Under the pieces are notes generated by a model, which was given only the letters and a program-made list of their open reading frames with translations, had not been told where the DNA came from and did no database searches. Made by a program: the position numbers and the translations under genes. A stretch of DNA of 6,074 nucleotides from NCBI GenBank assembly GCA_945861295.1, contig CAMAUF010000153.1:1-6074 (forward strand), in the 5' to 3' direction. The stretch comes from a bacterium (GTDB lineage Bacteria; Chloroflexota; Dehalococcoidia; Tepidiformales; Tepidiformaceae). Positions within the stretch are counted from its first letter, which is position 1, and every line of letters begins with the position of its first letter. Below are positions 4,741 to 6,074 of this stretch, one piece after another.

Positions 4741-6074
4741 TTACGGATCGATGAGCACGCCCGGGTTGAGGATGCCGCGCGGGTCGACGGCGCGCTTGGC
4801 GGCGCGCAACGCCTCCGCGAACGGGTCCGGGCGCTGGCCATCATACCAGGGACGGTGGTCGCGGCCGACGGCGTGGTGGTGCGTGATAGTGCCGCCGCCC
4901 GCCATCACGGCGTCGGAAGCCGCTTTCTTCACCTCGGCCCACATCTCAATCTCGCCCCCGGGCTTGCCGAGGCCTTGGAACGAGTAGTAGGGGGCCGGGC
5001 CATCGGGGTAGACGTGTGTGAAGCGGCAGCTCAACGTGCCGCCGCCACAGACGCGGCGCAGCGCCGCTTCCACGGCGGCGCGGACCGAGCGGTCGAACTC
5101 CGGCCAGCGGTCCCAGGTGATCGCTGTCTCGAAGGTATCGCCGACGAGGCCGAGGCCGGCCGTCAGGTTGCGCTGATACGGCGCTCGAATGAACGAGTTT
5201 CGCCACTCGCCGACAGCGCCCTGCCTGCCCGCGCTCCCGGCCGTTTCGCCCGTCGTGGGCCCATCGACGACGATGACGCCGTTGGCGTCGACGATACCGC
5301 CGGCCTCCTGGGCGATGCGCACGGCTTCCGCGATGAACGGCCCCTGCGGCAGATCGGCCGATTCGAAGCCAAGGATCAGGATCGCCTTGCTCCCATCCAG
5401 CCCAGCGGCGGCCCCCGCTTCGACGGGGTCGAGCACGCGGCAGTTGGCCGGCCAAAGTTTCGTCTGCACCACCCGCCGCGCGGCCTCGGCGGCGCCGGCC
5501 CAGCTCTCGAAGAGGACGCCCGCCGAGGCCCGGAAAACGGGCCGGCCCTGGACGCGCATCCACGCCTCGGTGACGATGCCGAGGATGCCTTCGCTGCCGA
5601 GGACCATGCGGTCAGGGCTCGGCCCGGCCCCGCTGCCGGGCAGCCGGCGCGATTCCCACACGCCGTTCGGCGTCAGCATCCGCACCGATTCGACGAGGTC
5701 GTCGATGTGGGTCTGGTTCGTGGCGTAGTGGCCGCCGGAGCGAGTGACAATCCAGCCGCCCAACGTGGACCACTCAAAGCTCTGCGGGAAGTGGCGCAGC
5801 GTGAGATTGTGGGGCCGAAGCTGGGCTTCGATCTCCGGGCCGAGGGCGCCCGCCTGGATCCGGGCGGCGCGCGAGGTGACATCGACTTCGAGCACCTGAT
5901 TGAGGCCGCTGAGGTCGATGCTGACGCTGGGCCGGTCGCCGCCCGGCGGTTCGACGCCGCCAACGACCGAAGAGCCGCCGCCGTACGGGATAGCGACGAT
6001 GTCGGCGCCGTCACACCACTCCAGCACGGCCCGGACCTCGTCTTCGCCGCTGGGGAAGGCGACGAGGTCGACGG
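4741..6074 (-). CDS. FAD-binding oxidase, alkyl-dihydroxyacetonephosphate synthase (AGPS)-like, N-terminus off window
   Basis: This is a flavoprotein of the VAO/PCMH fold group. The visible 443 residues (counted from the first full codon at 6072) start with VDLVAFPSGEDEVRAVLEW, the usual lead-in to the FAD domain, so the GTG at 6027 is internal and perhaps 80-120 residues are missing. FAD-site motifs follow: IPYGGGSSVVGG (28-39), TLGGWIVTRSGGHYATNQ (103-120), IDDLVESVRMLTPNG and GSEGILGIVTE (159-169). Later come PANCRVLDPVEA, the substrate-lobe strand RAPYQRNL, THVYPDGPAPYYSF (352-365) and THHHAVGRDHRPWY (397-410), ending in the family C-terminus DPRGILNPGVL. TLGGW and the HHH loop match alkylglycerone-phosphate synthase, which swaps the acyl chain of acyl-DHAP for a fatty alcohol. 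Glycolate or lactate oxidase-like homologues share only the FAD part. Its TAA stop abuts an ATG of the hot-dog gene. The exact reaction is unproven. Confidence 0.9.
   Translation of the reverse strand, partial: VDLVAFPSGEDEVRAVLEWCDGADIVAIPYGGGSSVVGGVEPPGGDRPSVSIDLSGLNQVLEVDVTSRAARIQAGALGPEIEAQLRPHNLTLRHFPQSFEWSTLGGWIVTRSGGHYATNQTHIDDLVESVRMLTPNGVWESRRLPGSGAGPSPDRMVLGSEGILGIVTEAWMRVQGRPVFRASAGVLFESWAGAAEAARRVVQTKLWPANCRVLDPVEAGAAAGLDGSKAILILGFESADLPQGPFIAEAVRIAQEAGGIVDANGVIVVDGPTTGETAGSAGRQGAVGEWRNSFIRAPYQRNLTAGLGLVGDTFETAITWDRWPEFDRSVRAAVEAALRRVCGGGTLSCRFTHVYPDGPAPYYSFQGLGKPGGEIEMWAEVKKAASDAVMAGGGTITHHHAVGRDHRPWYDGQRPDPFAEALRAAKRAVDPRGILNPGVLIDP

Noticed and set aside
6025..6027. GTG as start of the FAD-binding oxidase
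   Set aside because: The frame stays open to the window edge and the upstream residues (VDLVAFPSGEDEVRAV) match the conserved start of the FAD domain, so the gene simply continues off the window.
1..6074. CRISPR arrays, tRNAs, insertion sequences, phage or toxin-antitoxin genes
   Set aside because: No direct repeat series, cloverleaf, transposase-like frame or terminal inverted repeat was seen by eye on either strand.

Overview
The window is a very GC-rich, gene-dense bacterial segment with six protein genes, two of them cut by the window edges, and no gene-free stretch longer than about 165 bases. The GC-rich codon use, the near absence of good Shine-Dalgarno sites, a candidate leaderless promoter, and an ECF sigma factor paired with an RskA-type anti-sigma factor fit Actinomycetota or Chloroflexota (Thermomicrobia/Dehalococcoidia-like). 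No rRNA or other marker gene is present, so this placement is inference. No tRNA, CRISPR array, insertion sequence or phage gene was seen.

Layout. At the left edge (2-526, +) is the C-terminal part of an ApbE-family FAD:protein FMN transferase. It converges, with a 6-base gap, on a minus-strand pair: an ECF sigma factor (1387-2046, -) followed after 5 bases by its membrane-anchored zinc-binding anti-sigma factor (533-1381, -). A divergent intergenic region (2047-2209) separates the pair from an exported HtrA/DegP-type serine protease with one PDZ domain (2210-3361, +). This region holds a near-perfect 23-base interrupted palindrome at 2091-2113, a candidate operator. A perfect 14-bp hairpin (3383-3417) follows the protease. 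Next comes a short, signal-less BtuF/TroA-like helical-backbone binding protein (3469-4209, +), possibly read from a leaderless transcript. It converges, with a 9-base gap, on a second minus-strand operon: an AGPS-like FAD-binding oxidase (4741-6074, -, N-terminus off the window) and a FAS1-like/MaoC-N hot-dog dehydratase subunit (4219-4719, -).

How the parts may work together. The sigma/anti-sigma pair with a divergent, exported HtrA protease looks like an envelope-stress module. The anti-sigma factor would hold the sigma factor at the membrane, and HtrA would be either a stress-response output or a quality-control partner. The oxidase/hot-dog pair looks like a small lipid or acyl-CoA metabolic unit. 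The oxidase resembles alkyl-dihydroxyacetonephosphate synthase, including a triple-His motif, so ether-lipid synthesis is possible but unproven. The hot-dog protein lacks the usual catalytic His and probably needs a partner that is not in this window. I did not find a clearly novel defence or mobile system. The most useful leads are the palindrome, the altered metal-site motif in ApbE, the orphan binding protein and the AGPS-like/hot-dog pair.
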